Shown one piece after another: positions 1 to 10,800 of a stretch of DNA of 49,771 bases. The notes beneath the pieces were generated by a model. That model worked only from the letters and a program-made list of their open reading frames with translations, was not told the DNA's origin and did no database searches. Position 1 is the first letter of the stretch; every line of letters begins with the position of its first letter. Both the position numbers and the translations under genes were made by a program. Origin of the DNA: Brevundimonas sp. UBA4553 (lineage in GTDB: Bacteria; Pseudomonadota; Alphaproteobacteria; Caulobacterales; Caulobacteraceae); NCBI RefSeq assembly GCF_002387245.1, contig NZ_DGLD01000022.1, positions 1 through 49,771 on the forward strand. Reading direction: 5' to 3'.

Positions 1-960
1 GACCTGCACCGTCATGCGATGGGTCAGGTCGCCGCCGGCCATGGCCTGGAGGCCCTGACCCAAGGCCGTGATGGCCACGCGGTCTTCTTCGGCCGTGCGG
101 GCCTTCTCGGCCTCGACGCGGGCGCGCTCGTCCTCGGTCGCCTGACGCTGCGCCACAGCCTCGGCTTCAAGGCGAGCGTTGGCGATGGCGGCGTCCTTGA
201 AGGCCACGACCGCCGAGGCCATCTGGCCGACCTCGTCCTTGCGGCCCACGGCCGGGACGATGATCGAGGTGTCGCCGCCGGCCAGGCGACGCATGGCCGA
301 GGTCATCGACAGCAGGGGCTTGCCGAGCAGGTTGGTCAGCAGGAAGGCCATGGCCGCCGAGATGATCAGGGCCAGGACCACGCCGCCGATCAGCACCATG
401 CGCACCGACTTGGCGACCGAGTCCTGGATCTCGCCATAGACGCGGCTCTGCTGCGCCTTCTCGTCGACCAGGGTCTCCAGGGCGTCTTCGGCCGGGCTGA
501 TATACTTGTCCGCCGAGCCTTCACGGCCGACCATGGCCAGGGCCTCGGCGTAGGTCGCCGGCTGGGCCACCAGGACGCGGCCGGCCTCGACGACGTTCTT
601 GGCCCAGTCGTCGGCGGCGGCGCGGGCGGCGCGGACTTCATCCTCGCTGGTGCGATCCAGTTGCGCGATCCGGTCCAGGCTCTTGTCGAAGTTCTCGCGG
701 TGCGCGGTCAGGCGCTCCAGATAGTAGCCGTCCCGCGACAGCAGGAAGCCGCGATAGCTGCTTTCCTGACGCGCCAGATAGAACTTGGCGGCCTCCGCCT
801 CGCGCTGCACGGCCGACGCGCGAACGCGGTCCATGCGCGCGTTTTCCAGCGCGCTGATCTGCATGAACACGGTCGCGCCCATGGCGACGATGGCCAGGAT
901 GACGACCGCGAAGGCCGCCATCAGTTTTCTTTCGATCTTCAGATCGCTCAACATGTTCAT
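1..960 (-). CDS. Methyl-accepting chemotaxis protein, N-terminal part (runs off window)
   Basis: Membrane chemoreceptor that would feed CheA/CheW signalling. The reverse-strand reading begins MNMLSDLK at base 960, with a purine-rich GGGGGAAAG about 6 bases upstream; an ATG two codons later is possible. Visible in order: TM1 about residues 13-33, a periplasmic helical domain with the CHASE3-like stretch SSYRGFLLSRDGYYLE, TM2 about 186-206, a HAMP domain, then a second HAMP-like unit (LGQGLQAMAGGDLTHRM) at the cut edge. The methyl-accepting signalling domain lies outside the window, so the assignment rests on the sensor half. It follows the outer-membrane protein gene by 34 bases and is probably co-transcribed with it. 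Ligand unknown. Confidence 0.88.
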   Translation of the reverse strand, partial: MNMLSDLKIERKLMAAFAVVILAIVAMGATVFMQISALENARMDRVRASAVQREAEAAKFYLARQESSYRGFLLSRDGYYLERLTAHRENFDKSLDRIAQLDRTSEDEVRAARAAADDWAKNVVEAGRVLVAQPATYAEALAMVGREGSADKYISPAEDALETLVDEKAQQSRVYGEIQDSVAKSVRMVLIGGVVLALIISAAMAFLLTNLLGKPLLSMTSAMRRLAGGDTSIIVPAVGRKDEVGQMASAVVAFKDAAIANARLEAEAVAQRQATEDERARVEAEKARTAEEDRVAITALGQGLQAMAGGDLTHRMTVQV

Positions 961-994
961 TGGTCTTTCCCCCGGAACTTTCTGTTCAATCGGC

Positions 995-1723
995 TCAGAG
1001 CGCGAACGTCAGCGCGCCCACCAGGCGGCCGTCGTAGTTCTCGCCCAAGGCGTGGCTGTCGGTGTCGTACCAGCGCACATCCAGCGCCAGCTTCTCGGTC
1101 AGCTTGTGCTTCACGCCGACGTTCCAGGCCGCGTATTCCGCGCCGCCGTCCGCCGTGCGGTCCGCGATCGCCGCAGAGGCCTTGGTCTTGGGTCCGACGG
1201 AAACCGTGCCCTGCAGCTCGACCCACCAGGCTTCCTTGGTCGCGGCGAAACCATCGGGCGTATAGTTGACGCGCAGGCGCGTATTGACCGGCCCCAGCTT
1301 GCGCGAGGCGTCGGCCTGATATTCCCAGAAGTTGGCGTCCACGCCGGCGCGGGTGCCGGGCAGGTCGCGGTTCACCACCGAAAGATCGAACTTGAAGCCG
1401 GCGGCGTCGGGGCGCCAGCCGATGGCGCTGACGATCTCGGCGTCGGAACCTTGCGACAGCTTGGCGGTCGAAGCGAAGACGTTGGCGTAGAAATCTCCGC
1501 CGGAGACTTCGACCGTGCCGTTGACGCTGGGGTCGCCGGCGCTCTTGCCCAGGCCCTTGCCGACATACTCACTGGCGACGCCGACCTGAACGCTGAAGTC
1601 GGGAGTGGCGATAGCGTGCGCCTGCGCGGCGCTGGAAACACCCAGGGCGACGGCGATGCCGGCGACCATGGGGACGATGGCCGCGCCGTTCTGGCGCTGA
1701 GCGGTACTCTGTTGGACGAGCAT
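995..1723 (-). CDS. TorF/TIGR02001-type outer-membrane protein (putative porin)
   Basis: A 242-residue exported beta-barrel candidate. A signal peptide with an A-Q-A cleavage region is followed by alternating polar/aromatic strands and a C-terminal phenylalanine-containing end (GALTFAL), as expected for an outer-membrane barrel. Early motifs (FSVQVGVASEYVGKG) match the TIGR02001 family of putative porins, whose substrates are not known. The start at 1723 is preferred because GAGGTAG lies just upstream; an in-frame start 20 codons earlier has no such signal and would bury the signal peptide. It heads a probable two-gene unit with the chemoreceptor, suggesting paired outer-membrane entry and sensing, which is inference. 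Confidence 0.8.
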   Translation of the reverse strand: MLVQQSTAQRQNGAAIVPMVAGIAVALGVSSAAQAHAIATPDFSVQVGVASEYVGKGLGKSAGDPSVNGTVEVSGGDFYANVFASTAKLSQGSDAEIVSAIGWRPDAAGFKFDLSVVNRDLPGTRAGVDANFWEYQADASRKLGPVNTRLRVNYTPDGFAATKEAWWVELQGTVSVGPKTKASAAIADRTADGGAEYAAWNVGVKHKLTEKLALDVRWYDTDSHALGENYDGRLVGALTFAL

Positions 1724-2110
1724 TTCTACCTCGGTGACTGTGAGGTCTGTTTCGCCGAACAAACGTAGATTTTTGTAAATCACGGGCTACGTAGAAACCC
1801 GCATCGGCAGAATTGCCGACAAATGCGGACCTTAAGATCAAGGCTTCGTCGCTCGACACCGTGGCCAAGTGATCATCGTTAATGGCGAGAAACCATCTTT
1901 GCAGTAATTGCCATTTTTTTGCCCCTATACAAAAGCGTGACATCAATTAAGACTTAAGCGTGGCCGCAGATCCTCATGGTTAACACCGGATTTGCGAAAC
2001 GCGTGACCTGTGTATAGAAGGCGCGCGTCGGCGAGAGTCTGTAGATTGTTCTTCAGCAGCTTCCCCGTTCAACCATCAGAAGCGTGAGGAGACGTCCCAT
2101 TCAATCGGCG
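1724..2110. promoter_or_regulatory. Divergent promoter region, porin/MCP versus FixL-like kinase
   Basis: This non-coding stretch is AT-richer than its surroundings and separates two divergently read units. It contains a GATTT-TTGT-AAATC palindrome at 1768-1781, two ACGTAGA direct repeats nearby, and AATGGC...GCCATT arms with a following T-run around 1881-1920. No clean FNR/FixK box (TTGAT-N4-ATCAA) was found. It presumably holds both promoters. I see no gene in it. Confidence 0.5.
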
Positions 2111-3565
2111 ATGGATAGCATCCTGTCTCTTGCCGGCGCCGTATCGCGTCGCCGCTGGAGCGGAATACTGCTGGCGATCGTCGCTGTGGCTGGGGCTCTG
2201 GGGCTGAGAACCCTGCTGGAAGGTCTGGGTCAGTTCTACTATCTGCCGATGATCCCGGCCGTGATGATCACGGCCCTGCTGGCGCATCGGACCGCCACGG
2301 CCCTGGCCGTCGCCCTGTCCGTAGCGGTCAACCTGACGCTGGTGCCGCGCGAGAGTTTGACGGATGCGGCGACGAACGCCCTGCTGTTCGCCGCGGTGTC
2401 CTGGATCCTGGCCGAGGTCTGCTGGGCCATGCGCGACGTCCAGAGCCGCGCGCGCGATCTGTCCCGTCAGTTGGCGGCCAAGGACGCCATGTTGAACACC
2501 GCCCTCGCCTTCGTGCCGGTGGTGACGCTGGACACCCGGGGCGCAGTACAGAACCTCAATCCCGCCGCCGCCGCCCTGTTCGATCTGCCGGAAGCCTCGG
2601 CCCAGGGGCGACAGTTCGCCTTGATGGCCCCCGGCTTCGACGTGACGGCCATCCTCGCCGCCGGCGCGCCGGGCGGCGCGCTGGAGGCCCGGGACGGTCA
2701 CTGGACCGGATTGCGCCCCGACGGCGCCAGCTTTCCCCTGAGCATCCAGTACGGCCTGGCGCCCGACGCCGACGGCCGGCCCCATATCGCTCTGTGCCTG
2801 ACGGATCTCAGCCGCTGGCACGCCGCCGACGCCCAGGCGCGCGAACTGCACGCCCAGTTGAACAAGGTCTGGCGCCTCAACTCCCTGGGCGAGATGGCCG
2901 CCACCCTGGCCCATGAACTGAACCAGCCGCTCAGCGCCGCAGCCACCTATCTGCACGCCAGTCAGGTCGACATGGAAAAGGCCGGCGTCCTGGGCGACAG
3001 CGCCTTGCGCACCGTGGAGCTGGCCAAGGGACAACTGCTGCGCGCCGGCAAGATCATCCGTCGCATGCGGGAACTGCTGTCGCTGGAAGCCCGCAAGCTG
3101 GACAGCGAGCGCGCCTCCTCCATGGTCGAGGACCTGGGGCCGATCCTGACCATGATCGGCTCCAGCAAGGGGGTCGCCATCCGCCTGGACGTCGCCGCCG
3201 GCGAGGATCAGGTGCAGGCCGAACGCATCCAGTTCCAGCAGGCCATGGTCAACCTGACCCGGAACGCCGTGGAGGCCGTCGGCGACCTCGCGGCGCCCGA
3301 GGTCGTCATCGTCGGCCGCCCGGTTTCAGACACCCACTATCGCATCAGCGTCGAGGACAACGGCCCCGGCATCCCCGACGACCAGATCGAACGCATCTTC
3401 CAGCCGCTGACCACCACCAAGTCCGGCGGCATGGGCCTGGGCCTGTCCGTCACCCGCACCATCGTCGAAAGCCACGGCGGTCGACTGCAAGTCTCGAGAA
3501 GCGCGCTGGGGGGCGCCGCCTTCTCCTTCACCCTCAATCGCGAAACGAGCGTCGAGAACGCATGA
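2111..3565 (+). CDS. FixL-like sensor histidine kinase without heme-PAS signature
   Basis: About 484 residues. An N-terminal block of roughly four membrane segments (about residues 15-115, KdpD/DUF4118-like in character) is followed by a PAS domain (about 130-235), the H box HELNQPLSAA with phospho-acceptor His near residue 268, and a HATPase domain with N box NLTRNAVEA, G1 DNGPGIPD and G2 GGMGLGLSV. The H box is typical of the FixL group. Unlike true FixL, the PAS domain lacks the recognisable heme-ligating His region, so oxygen sensing should not be assumed. The start is uncertain: a GTG at 2084 is in frame, while the ATG at 2111 lies 18 bases after GAGGAG. It overlaps the regulator gene by four bases. 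Confidence 0.85.
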   Translation: MDSILSLAGAVSRRRWSGILLAIVAVAGALGLRTLLEGLGQFYYLPMIPAVMITALLAHRTATALAVALSVAVNLTLVPRESLTDAATNALLFAAVSWILAEVCWAMRDVQSRARDLSRQLAAKDAMLNTALAFVPVVTLDTRGAVQNLNPAAAALFDLPEASAQGRQFALMAPGFDVTAILAAGAPGGALEARDGHWTGLRPDGASFPLSIQYGLAPDADGRPHIALCLTDLSRWHAADAQARELHAQLNKVWRLNSLGEMAATLAHELNQPLSAAATYLHASQVDMEKAGVLGDSALRTVELAKGQLLRAGKIIRRMRELLSLEARKLDSERASSMVEDLGPILTMIGSSKGVAIRLDVAAGEDQVQAERIQFQQAMVNLTRNAVEAVGDLAAPEVVIVGRPVSDTHYRISVEDNGPGIPDDQIERIFQPLTTTKSGGMGLGLSVTRTIVESHGGRLQVSRSALGGAAFSFTLNRETSVENA

Positions 3566-4167
3566 GCCTCCATTCCGTCTTCATCATCGACGACGACGCC
3601 GCCGTACGCGACTCTCTCCTGATGTTGCTGCGCGGCGAGGGAATTCGCGCGCGGGGCTTCTCCAGCGCCATCGATTTCTTCAACGCCCTGCCCGACGACG
3701 CCACCGCCTGCGTCATCACCGACGTGCGCATGCCGGACATGGAGGGCGACGAAGTCGTCCGCCGCCTGGCCCAGCTGCGTGGCGACGCCTGGCCCGTCAT
3801 CGTCATCACCGGCCACGCCGATGTGCCCATGGCGGTGCAGATGATGAAGGCCGGCATCGTCGATTTCATCGAAAAGCCCTTCGATCCGCGTCGCCTGATC
3901 GAGACCGTGCGCGGCTGCCTGGCCCGGCTGAACCATGTCGGTCACGAGCAGGCCGCCCGTGTCGCCGCCGAGCAGCGCCTGACCCGCCTGACCCCGCGCG
4001 AGCGTCAGGTCTTCGACGCCCTGATCCATGGCCATTCGAACAAGGCCATCGCCCTGGACCTGGACATCAGCCCGCGCACCGTCGAGGTCTTCCGCGCCAA
4101 GGTCATGGCCAAGATGGAGGCCGACAGCCTGTCCTCCCTGGTCCGCATGGGGCTGACGCTCGGCTAG
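3562..4167 (+). CDS. FixJ-family two-component response regulator
   Basis: 201 residues: receiver domain (residues 1-120) with acidic pair D10/D11, phospho-acceptor D54, T83 and K105, then a LuxR-type helix-turn-helix (about 135-200; LTPRERQVFDALIHGHSNKAIA). This is the FixJ/TtrR/NodW architecture. The start codon overlaps the stop of the upstream kinase (ATGA), indicating translational coupling and a cognate pair. Targets cannot be read from the sequence; the adjacent porin/chemoreceptor unit and gabD are the obvious candidates. I give no fixJ symbol because the kinase lacks the heme-sensor signature. Confidence 0.93.
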   Translation: MSLHSVFIIDDDAAVRDSLLMLLRGEGIRARGFSSAIDFFNALPDDATACVITDVRMPDMEGDEVVRRLAQLRGDAWPVIVITGHADVPMAVQMMKAGIVDFIEKPFDPRRLIETVRGCLARLNHVGHEQAARVAAEQRLTRLTPRERQVFDALIHGHSNKAIALDLDISPRTVEVFRAKVMAKMEADSLSSLVRMGLTLG

Positions 4168-4211
4168 GCGTTTCGCCGTCTTGCAGCCGCCGGCTTTGCG
4201 GCGCGTTATGA

Positions 4212-4235
4212 CGGCTCCTCTCGCATCAGGAGCCG
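4212..4235 (+). promoter_or_regulatory. Hairpin sequestering the gabD ribosome binding site
   Basis: CGGCTCCT (4212-4219) pairs perfectly with AGGAGCCG (4228-4235) around an eight-base loop. The 3' arm contains the Shine-Dalgarno AGGAG, and the start codon follows four bases later at 4240. Translation of the dehydrogenase would require opening this stem. The pairing is seen directly; a regulatory role is inference. Confidence 0.55.
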
Positions 4236-4239
4236 CTTC

Positions 4240-5685
4240 ATGTCCGATCCCGCCCGCCTGCTTCGCCATCAGGCCTATATCGACGGCCGCTGGATCGACG
4301 CCGACGACGGCGCCACCTTCGAGGTGACGGACCCGGCGACCGGCGAGGTTCTGGCGACGGCGCCGGACATGGGCGCCGCCGAGACCCGCCGCGCCATCGC
4401 CGCCGCCGAAGCCTCCATGAAGCCCTGGGCCGCAAAGACCGCCGGCGAACGGGCGCGAATTCTGCGTCGCTGGTTCGATCTGATGATGTCGGAACAGGAG
4501 GCCCTGGGTCGCCTGCTGACCCGCGAGCAGGGCAAGAGCCTGACCGAGGCCAAGGGCGAGATCGCCTACGCCGCCAGCTTCATCGAATGGTTCGCCGAGG
4601 AGGGAAAGCGGACCTATGGCGAGGTCATTCCCACCCATGACGCCGGCAAGCGGCTGATCACCCTGCGACAGCCGGTCGGGGTGGTCGGGGCCATCACGCC
4701 GTGGAACTTCCCGGCCGCCATGATCACCCGCAAGGTCGGCCCGGCGCTGGCGGCGGGCTGCGCCGTGGTGCTGAAACCGGCCAGCCAGACGCCGCTGTCG
4801 GCCCTGGCCCTGGCGGTCCTGGCCGAGGAGGCGGGCCTGCCGCCTGGCCTGTTCAACGTAGTCACCGGCTCGGCCTCGGCCATCGGCGGCGAACTGACGT
4901 CCAACCCGACCGTGCGCAAGATCAGCTTCACCGGCTCGACCCAGATCGGCCGCCTGCTGATGCAGCAGTCGGCGGACACCATAAAGAAGATGAGCCTGGA
5001 GCTGGGCGGCAACGCCCCCTTCCTGGTCTTCGACGACGCCGACATCGATGCGGCGGTGGCCGGCGCCGTGGCCTCCAAGTTCAGGAACAGCGGCCAGACT
5101 TGCGTCTGCACCAACCGCTTCTACGTCCAGTCGTCGGTGCATGATGAGTTCGTCGCCAAGCTGGCCAGGGCGACGGCCGCCCTCAGGGTCGGCAATGGAT
5201 TGGAAGACGGTGTGCAGATCGGCCCGCTGATCGACGCCAAGGCGGTCAAGAAGGTCGAGGAACATATCGCCGACGCCCGGGCCAAAGGGGCGACCGTGAT
5301 AACCGGCGGCCAACGTCACGCTCTGGGCGGAACCTTCTTCCAGCCCACGGTCCTGTCGGGCGTCACGTCCGACATGATGATCTGCAAGGAGGAGACCTTC
5401 GGTCCCGTTGCGCCGGTGGTGCGCTTCGAAACGGAAGAAGAGGGCCTGGCCATGGCCAACGCCACCGAGGTCGGACTGGCCGGCTACTTCTATGCGCGCG
5501 ACATGGGCAGGGTCTGGCGCGTGGCCGAGGCGATGGAGACCGGAATGATCGGCGTCAACACCGGCCTGATCTCCACCGAGGTCGCACCCTTCGGCGGGAT
5601 CAAGCAATCCGGCCTGGGTCGCGAGGGCTCGCGCCACGGCATCGAGGACTACCTCGAGCTGAAATACGTCTGCATGGGTCTGTAA
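4240..5685 (+). CDS. gabD: NAD(P)-dependent succinate-semialdehyde dehydrogenase
   Basis: Oxidises succinate semialdehyde to succinate, linking GABA and related degradation to the TCA cycle. The 481 residues match the GabD length. Seen: Rossmann region with TPWNFPAAM, glycine motif SFTGSTQIGR, catalytic general base E254 in LELGGNAPF, nucleophile C288 in GQTCVCTNR, and the C-terminal APFGGIKQSGLGREG. C290 two residues from the nucleophile is the pair known from SSADH redox control. The start at 4240 follows AGGAG. The nearest upstream gene is the FixJ-type regulator, 72 bases away. No aminotransferase gabT is adjacent, so another aldehyde substrate is possible. Confidence 0.9.
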   Translation: MSDPARLLRHQAYIDGRWIDADDGATFEVTDPATGEVLATAPDMGAAETRRAIAAAEASMKPWAAKTAGERARILRRWFDLMMSEQEALGRLLTREQGKSLTEAKGEIAYAASFIEWFAEEGKRTYGEVIPTHDAGKRLITLRQPVGVVGAITPWNFPAAMITRKVGPALAAGCAVVLKPASQTPLSALALAVLAEEAGLPPGLFNVVTGSASAIGGELTSNPTVRKISFTGSTQIGRLLMQQSADTIKKMSLELGGNAPFLVFDDADIDAAVAGAVASKFRNSGQTCVCTNRFYVQSSVHDEFVAKLARATAALRVGNGLEDGVQIGPLIDAKAVKKVEEHIADARAKGATVITGGQRHALGGTFFQPTVLSGVTSDMMICKEETFGPVAPVVRFETEEEGLAMANATEVGLAGYFYARDMGRVWRVAEAMETGMIGVNTGLISTEVAPFGGIKQSGLGREGSRHGIEDYLELKYVCMGL

Positions 5686-5698
5686 GGACCCGAAGCCG

Positions 5699-5851
5699 TC
5701 AGTCCTCGGAGGGCTCTGCGTCTTCTTCTGTCAGGCCGGCGGCCTTGGCGGCCTTCTTGGCGGCCTTGGCCGCCGCCTTGGCTTCGGCCTTCTTGGCCTC
5801 GGCGCGCTCGCGCTCCTGCCGTTCGAAACTGTAGTTGGGCTTACGGGCCAT
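5699..5851 (-). CDS. Small Ala/Lys-rich conserved protein (50 aa)
   Basis: A 50-residue ORF on the reverse strand, beginning MARKPNYSFERQERER, continuing as an Ala/Lys helix and ending in an acidic tail (TEEDAEPSED). GAGAGGA lies about six bases before the ATG at 5851. The N-terminal KPNYSFERxxRER pattern is, to my knowledge, recurrent in short unannotated alphaproteobacterial proteins. The composition (basic helix, acidic end) suggests nucleic acid or ribosome association, but no function is established. It ends 13 bases from the gabD stop, convergent with it. Real gene likely; function unknown. Confidence 0.7.
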   Translation of the reverse strand: MARKPNYSFERQERERAEAKKAEAKAAAKAAKKAAKAAGLTEEDAEPSED

Positions 5852-6065
5852 TGATGTCCTCTCGCGCCGGGTCGCCAGACGGCGACGTCAAACCTTCATG
5901 TGGCCCCTGTGACGCTCCACGACAACACGGAAACGCCCGTCGGTCCAAGTTTCACGTCCCGCGCGGCTAACAGACGCCGCCGTTCGACCAAAGTCGCTCT
6001 CTGCAAATCCGCCGCCCTGCTGTCAGTCTCATCCTCGACGATCCGGCACAGGATCGCGAGGAAAC

Positions 6066-6101
6066 GGTCGCGCCACGCGACCATAAAGGAAGGGACTGCC
6101 C

Positions 6102-6126
<25 letters not shown>
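6066..6126 (+). promoter_or_regulatory. Two hairpins bracketing the symporter ribosome binding site
   Basis: GGTCGCG-CCA-CGCGACC (6066-6082) is a perfect 7-bp stem upstream of the Shine-Dalgarno GGAAGGG, and CCGCACC-GCA-GGTGCGG (6110-6126) is a perfect 7-bp stem inside codons 3-9. The ribosome binding site and ATG (6102) lie exposed between them. Structure seen; function inferred. Confidence 0.4.
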
Positions 6127-7775
<1,649 letters not shown>

Positions 7776-7797
7776 TCCAGAAAGTTCGCCAACCTGC

Positions 7798-7836
7798 GGG
7801 GGCGGTCCGGTTCACCGGGTCGCCCCCTTTTCTTTT
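7798..7836 (+). terminator. Rho-independent terminator after the MHS symporter
   Basis: GGGGGCG (7798-7804) pairs with CGCCCCC (7821-7827), with an inner TCCGG/CCGGG extension around TTCA, followed by TTTTCTTTT. It ends only about 30 bases before the crbS-type start codon, so kinase expression may depend partly on read-through. Confidence 0.85.
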
Positions 7837-7866
7837 CCCTTGTTCCACGGCGCCGCTCGGTCCCAC

Positions 7867-10800
7867 ATGTCGGTCATGTTCAGCCTCGCGACCCTGGCCC
7901 TGACGGCCGCCTATATGGCCACGCTCTTCGCGGTGGCCTGGTGGTACGAACGGCCGTCGATCAAGACGCGCGGCGGGGCGCTGGGGCCGTCGCTCTATGC
8001 CCTGTCGCTGGCCATCTACTGCACCTCCTGGACCTACTACGGAGCAGTGGGGACGGCGGCGCGGTCGGCGTGGGAATACCTGCCCATCTATATCGGCCCG
8101 GCGCTCGGGGTGACGGTCCTGTTTCCGCTGTGGAAGCGGATCGCGGCGGCGGCCCGGCGCGAGAACGTCGGCTCGATGGCCGACTTCATCTCCTCGCGCT
8201 ATGGCAAGAGCCCGGCGCTCGGCGCGGCGGTGGCGGCCGTCGCGATCCTTGGCTCCCTGCCCTACATCGCCCTGCAGCTGAAATCCCTGTCGATGGCCGG
8301 CGAGATGCTGACCGAAGGCACGCCGGTCGCCGGGTCCGAGAGCCTGACGGTGCTGGTCATGGCCGGGGTGCTGGCCGGTTTCGCCATCCTGTTCGGCGCC
8401 CGGCGGCCGGACCTGACCGAACACAACCGCGGCCTGATCCAGGCCATCGGCATCGAGTCCATCGTCAAGCTGGCGGCCCTGCTGGCCGTGGCCGTCTTCG
8501 CCCTGATCCTTCTGACGCGCGCCCCGGCCTCGGCGGACGTCGCGGCCAGCCTCGGCGATCTGGCGCACTGGCCCGACCTGGACGGGCGCTTCTGGGCCAT
8601 CGTCCTGGTGGCGACCCTGGCCATCTTCTGCCTGCCGCGTCAGTTCCACGTCGCCTTCGTCGAGGGCGGCGATCCGGCCCAGGTGAAGCGCGCCCGCTGG
8701 ATCTTTCCCCTCTATCTGATGCTGACCAGCCTGGCGGTCCTGCCCCTGGTGGCGGCGGGCGGTCTGTTTGCGCCTCACGTCAATCCCGACCTGCTGGTGC
8801 TGGCCCTGCCGCTCAACGCCGGTCATTCGGCCCTGACGGCCATCGTCTTCGTGGGCGGTTTCTCGGCGGCCACCGCCATGGTCATCGTCGAGGCCGTGGC
8901 CCTGTCGGCCATGGTGTCCAACAACCTGATCCTGCCCCTGCTGGCGTCCGAGCGACGGCGGCGGGGCGAACGCGCCGGCGATATGGCGCGCGCCATTCTG
9001 AACATCCGCCGCGTGGCCATCGTCGCCCTGCTGCTGATGGCCTGGGTCTATTACCAGGCCATGGATCAGTCGCGCGGTCTGGCCGCCATGGGGCTGGTCT
9101 CCTTCGCGGCCCTGGCCCAGCTGGCGCCCTCCCTGTTCGGCGCGGTGCTGTGGCGCGGCGGACGGGCGCGCGGGGCGCTGGCGGGGCTGGCCGTGGGCAT
9201 GACGGTCTGGCTGGTCATGCTGGTCGCGCCGCAACTGGCGCCCGGCTTCGGCCTGAACGTCCCGGCCATGATCGGTCTGGCCGATCCCTTCGCCGCAGGG
9301 GTCTTCCTCAGCCTGGGGCTGAACCTCGGCGTCTTCGTCCTGGTGTCGAAGCTGGGCCGCCCGCGCCTGATCGACCGGGTCCAGGCCCGCGCCTTCGTCG
9401 ACCGGCTGGGACCGGACTGGATGGAGGGGCGCGGCGGCTCGGCCGGGGCCTCGGTCGGCGACCTGAAGGCCCTGGTCGCCCGCTTCATCGGCGACGAGCG
9501 GGCCGAGCGCGCCTTCGCCGCCTGGGCCCGCGAAACGGATCGCAAGCTGCGCGACGCCGACCCGGCCGACGCCGGGCTGGCCCGCGCCGCCGAGCGGATG
9601 CTGGCGGGCGCCGTCGGGGCCGCCTCGGCCCGACGCGTCATCGCCGCCGCCCTGGCCGCCGGCGGCCGCGCGCCCGAGGACGTGGTGCGGATGCTGGACG
9701 AGGCCTCGCAGGCGGTCCAGTTCAACCGCGACCTGCTGCAGACCACGCTGGACAACATCGACCAGGGCGTCAGCGTGGTGGACGAGGACCTGCGTCTGAC
9801 CGCCTGGAACCGGCGCTATGTCGAGATGTTCGACCTGCCCGTCGGCTTCGTCCACGTCGGCCTGCCCATCGCCGCCGTCTATCGCCTGAACGCCGAGCGG
9901 GGCGAGACCGACGCCGACGCCGGCGACATCGAAGCCTGGATCGAACGGCGCCTCGAAGCCCTGTCGCGCCGCATTCCGCACGACCACGAGCGCGAGCAGC
10001 CCGACGGTCGCATCCTGCGTTCCTCTGGCGCCCCCATCCCGGGCGGCGGCTACGCCACAAGCTATACCGACATCACCGCCCTGCGCCGGGCCGCCCGCGA
10101 GTTGAAAGAGGCCAACGAAAGGCTGGAGGCCCGCGTCGCCGACCGCACCGAACGGCTGGAGGAGGCCCGCCGTCTGGCCGAGGACGCCACGGCCTCCAAG
10201 ACCCGCTTCCTCGCCGCCGCCAGTCACGACCTGTTGCAGCCCCTGCACGCCGCGCGCCTGTTCATCGCCGCGCTGCAGGAGGAACCGTCCCTGGCGCCGG
10301 GGTCCGCCGGGCGCGGCCTGGCCACCAACGCCGACCGCTCGATCGACAGCGCCCACCGCCTGCTGACCGCCCTGCTCAATCTGTCGAAGCTTGAGGCGGG
10401 CGGGGTGCAGCCCGCCGTGGCCCCCCTGTCGCTGGACGCCCTGTTCGCCGAGCTGCGCCGCGAGTTCGCCCCCATGGCCCGCGCCAAGGGGCTGAGGCTG
10501 ACGGTCGCGCCGTCGGGCCTGTGGGTCGCCTCCGACCACGACCTGCTGCGCTCCATGCTGCAGAACCTGACCGCCAACGCCATCCGCTACACTGACCACG
10601 GTCGGGTTCTGGTCGGCGCCCGACGCGACGGCGAGACGGTGCAGATGCTGGTCTGCGACACCGGGCGCGGGATACCCGACGATGATCACCAGAGCGTCTT
10701 CGGCGAGTTCGTGCGCCTGCCCGGCGCGCCGGTGGACGAGCCCGGTGCAGGCTTGGGTCTGGCCATCGTGCAGAAGCTGTCTGACCTACTGCGCCATCCG

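Noticed and set aside
1820..1960. Possible FNR/FixK box between the porin and kinase genes
   Set aside because: The TTGAT-N4-ATCAA pattern is not completed; only partial ATCAA-like matches occur.
1975..1985. CtrA-type TTAACCAT half site before the FixL-like gene
   Set aside because: ATGGTTAAC is present but without a second TTAA at the usual seven-base spacing.
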